Of a stretch of DNA of 6,277 bases, positions 5,826 to 6,277 are shown piece by piece; within the stretch, counting starts at the first letter, position 1; the number at the start of each line of letters is the position of its first letter. The notes under the pieces are model-generated. The model did no database searches, was not told the DNA's origin, and saw only the letters and a list, made by a program, of their open reading frames with translations. The position numbers were made by a program, and so were the translations under genes. Where the stretch lies: the NCBI GenBank assembly GCA_902796115.1, contig CADBNX010000319.1, positions 1-6,277 of the forward strand, in the 5' to 3' direction. The DNA comes from an uncultured Eubacteriales bacterium (GTDB taxonomy: Bacteria > Bacillota > Clostridia > Christensenellales > Aristaeellaceae).

Positions 5826-6277
5826 ATGCTGATCGGTCGGGAAAAAGAACAGAGAGTCCTGGCAGAAGCCTTTCGGGCAGATGAATCCAGGTTTGTTGCC
5901 GTGTATGGCAGGCGCAGGGTTGGAAAGACCTATCTGATTCGCGAAAGTATGCGTTCACGGTTCACGTTTCAGCACACAGGCTATTATGGCGGGAAGCAGA
6001 TGGATGAACTGTTTGAGTTCTGTGCTTCTCTTCGGGAATATGGCTTAAAGGACTTCGCAAAACCAAGAAACTGGCTTGAAGCTTTTGAACTGCTCAAAGA
6101 GCTGATTCAGCGTTCCGCAGAGAAAAGGAAGGTCATCTTTCTGGACGAGCTTTCATGGATGGATACACGTGGGAGCGATTTTATCATGGCGCTTGAAGGC
6201 TTCTGGAATGGCTGGGCTTCCGCAAGAACAGATATCCTGCTGATCGTCTGCGGTTCTGTAACATCCTGGATGCTGAA
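5826..6277 (+). CDS. AAA+ ATPase, archaeal ATPase-2/COG1672 type (3' end outside window)
   Basis: 150 codons are present with no stop, and the gene continues past the right edge. The conserved opening MLIGREKEQRVL is followed by a Walker A loop GRRRVGKT (residues 28-35), Walker B VIFLDELSWMD (103-113) and a sensor-1-like strand ending in CGSVTSWM (142-149). This order and wording match the P-loop ATPases of the STAND/AAA border group (PF01637, COG1672) found in many copies in gut bacteria and archaea. Full members usually have a winged-helix segment and a C-terminal DUF234-type domain, believed to be PD-(D/E)XK nuclease-like; that part would lie outside the window. Their biological role is not established, with defence, toxin-like or mobile-element functions suggested. 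Lower GC than the sugar operon and the neighbouring transposase relic point to acquired DNA. Two dyads and a promoter immediately upstream suggest tightly controlled, possibly self-regulated expression. Confidence 0.88.
   Translation, partial: MLIGREKEQRVLAEAFRADESRFVAVYGRRRVGKTYLIRESMRSRFTFQHTGYYGGKQMDELFEFCASLREYGLKDFAKPRNWLEAFELLKELIQRSAEKRKVIFLDELSWMDTRGSDFIMALEGFWNGWASARTDILLIVCGSVTSWML

Overview
The window looks like a chromosomal segment of an anaerobic, probably gut-associated Bacillota (Clostridia-type) bacterium. The evidence is strong AGGAGG-like ribosome sites, tight co-directional gene packing, an AraB-type kinase, a decayed REP-associated (IS200-like) transposase and a COG1672-type AAA+ ATPase of a kind common in gut Clostridia and Bacteroidia. 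This is a family-level impression, not a taxonomic identification.

Left part (1-4944, minus strand, GC-rich; sampled lines count 55-73% GC). Four genes are read right to left as one apparent operon. First is a cytoplasmic glycoside-hydrolase-like protein with a GH42-type Cys cluster (start most likely 4911). After 20 nt comes a diverged GpsA-type NAD(P)-dependent sugar- or polyol-phosphate dehydrogenase. It overlaps by 4 nt (ATGA) an AraB-like ribulokinase. After 97 nt comes the first 37 codons of a further gene that leaves the window, tentatively an M28-type metallopeptidase. A credible extended -10 element lies just upstream of the hydrolase and contains the more distal ATG, so the shorter start is preferred. 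The likely job is catabolism of a sugar or polyol freed from a glycoside: the hydrolase releases it, the kinase phosphorylates it, and the dehydrogenase interconverts a phosphorylated ketose and polyol. The actual substrate cannot be read from the sequence.

Middle (4945-5708). About 150 nt of upstream/intergenic sequence is followed by the C-terminal part of a REP-associated tyrosine transposase on the plus strand. It lacks the N-terminal HUH half and carries three apparent -1 frameshifts plus an in-frame TGA.

Right part (5709-6277, plus strand, hand-counted about 43-50% GC). Two 40-nt inverted-repeat units of identical geometry (8-nt arms, 17-nt spacers, 52 bp centre to centre) precede an AAA+ ATPase gene that runs off the right edge. 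A good sigma70-type promoter (TTGATT, 17 nt, TAAAAT) sits so that the second dyad brackets its -10 element and start point. This is the most interesting signal in the window: it looks like a two-site operator controlling the ATPase. A repeat class linked to the adjacent transposase remnant is the main alternative.
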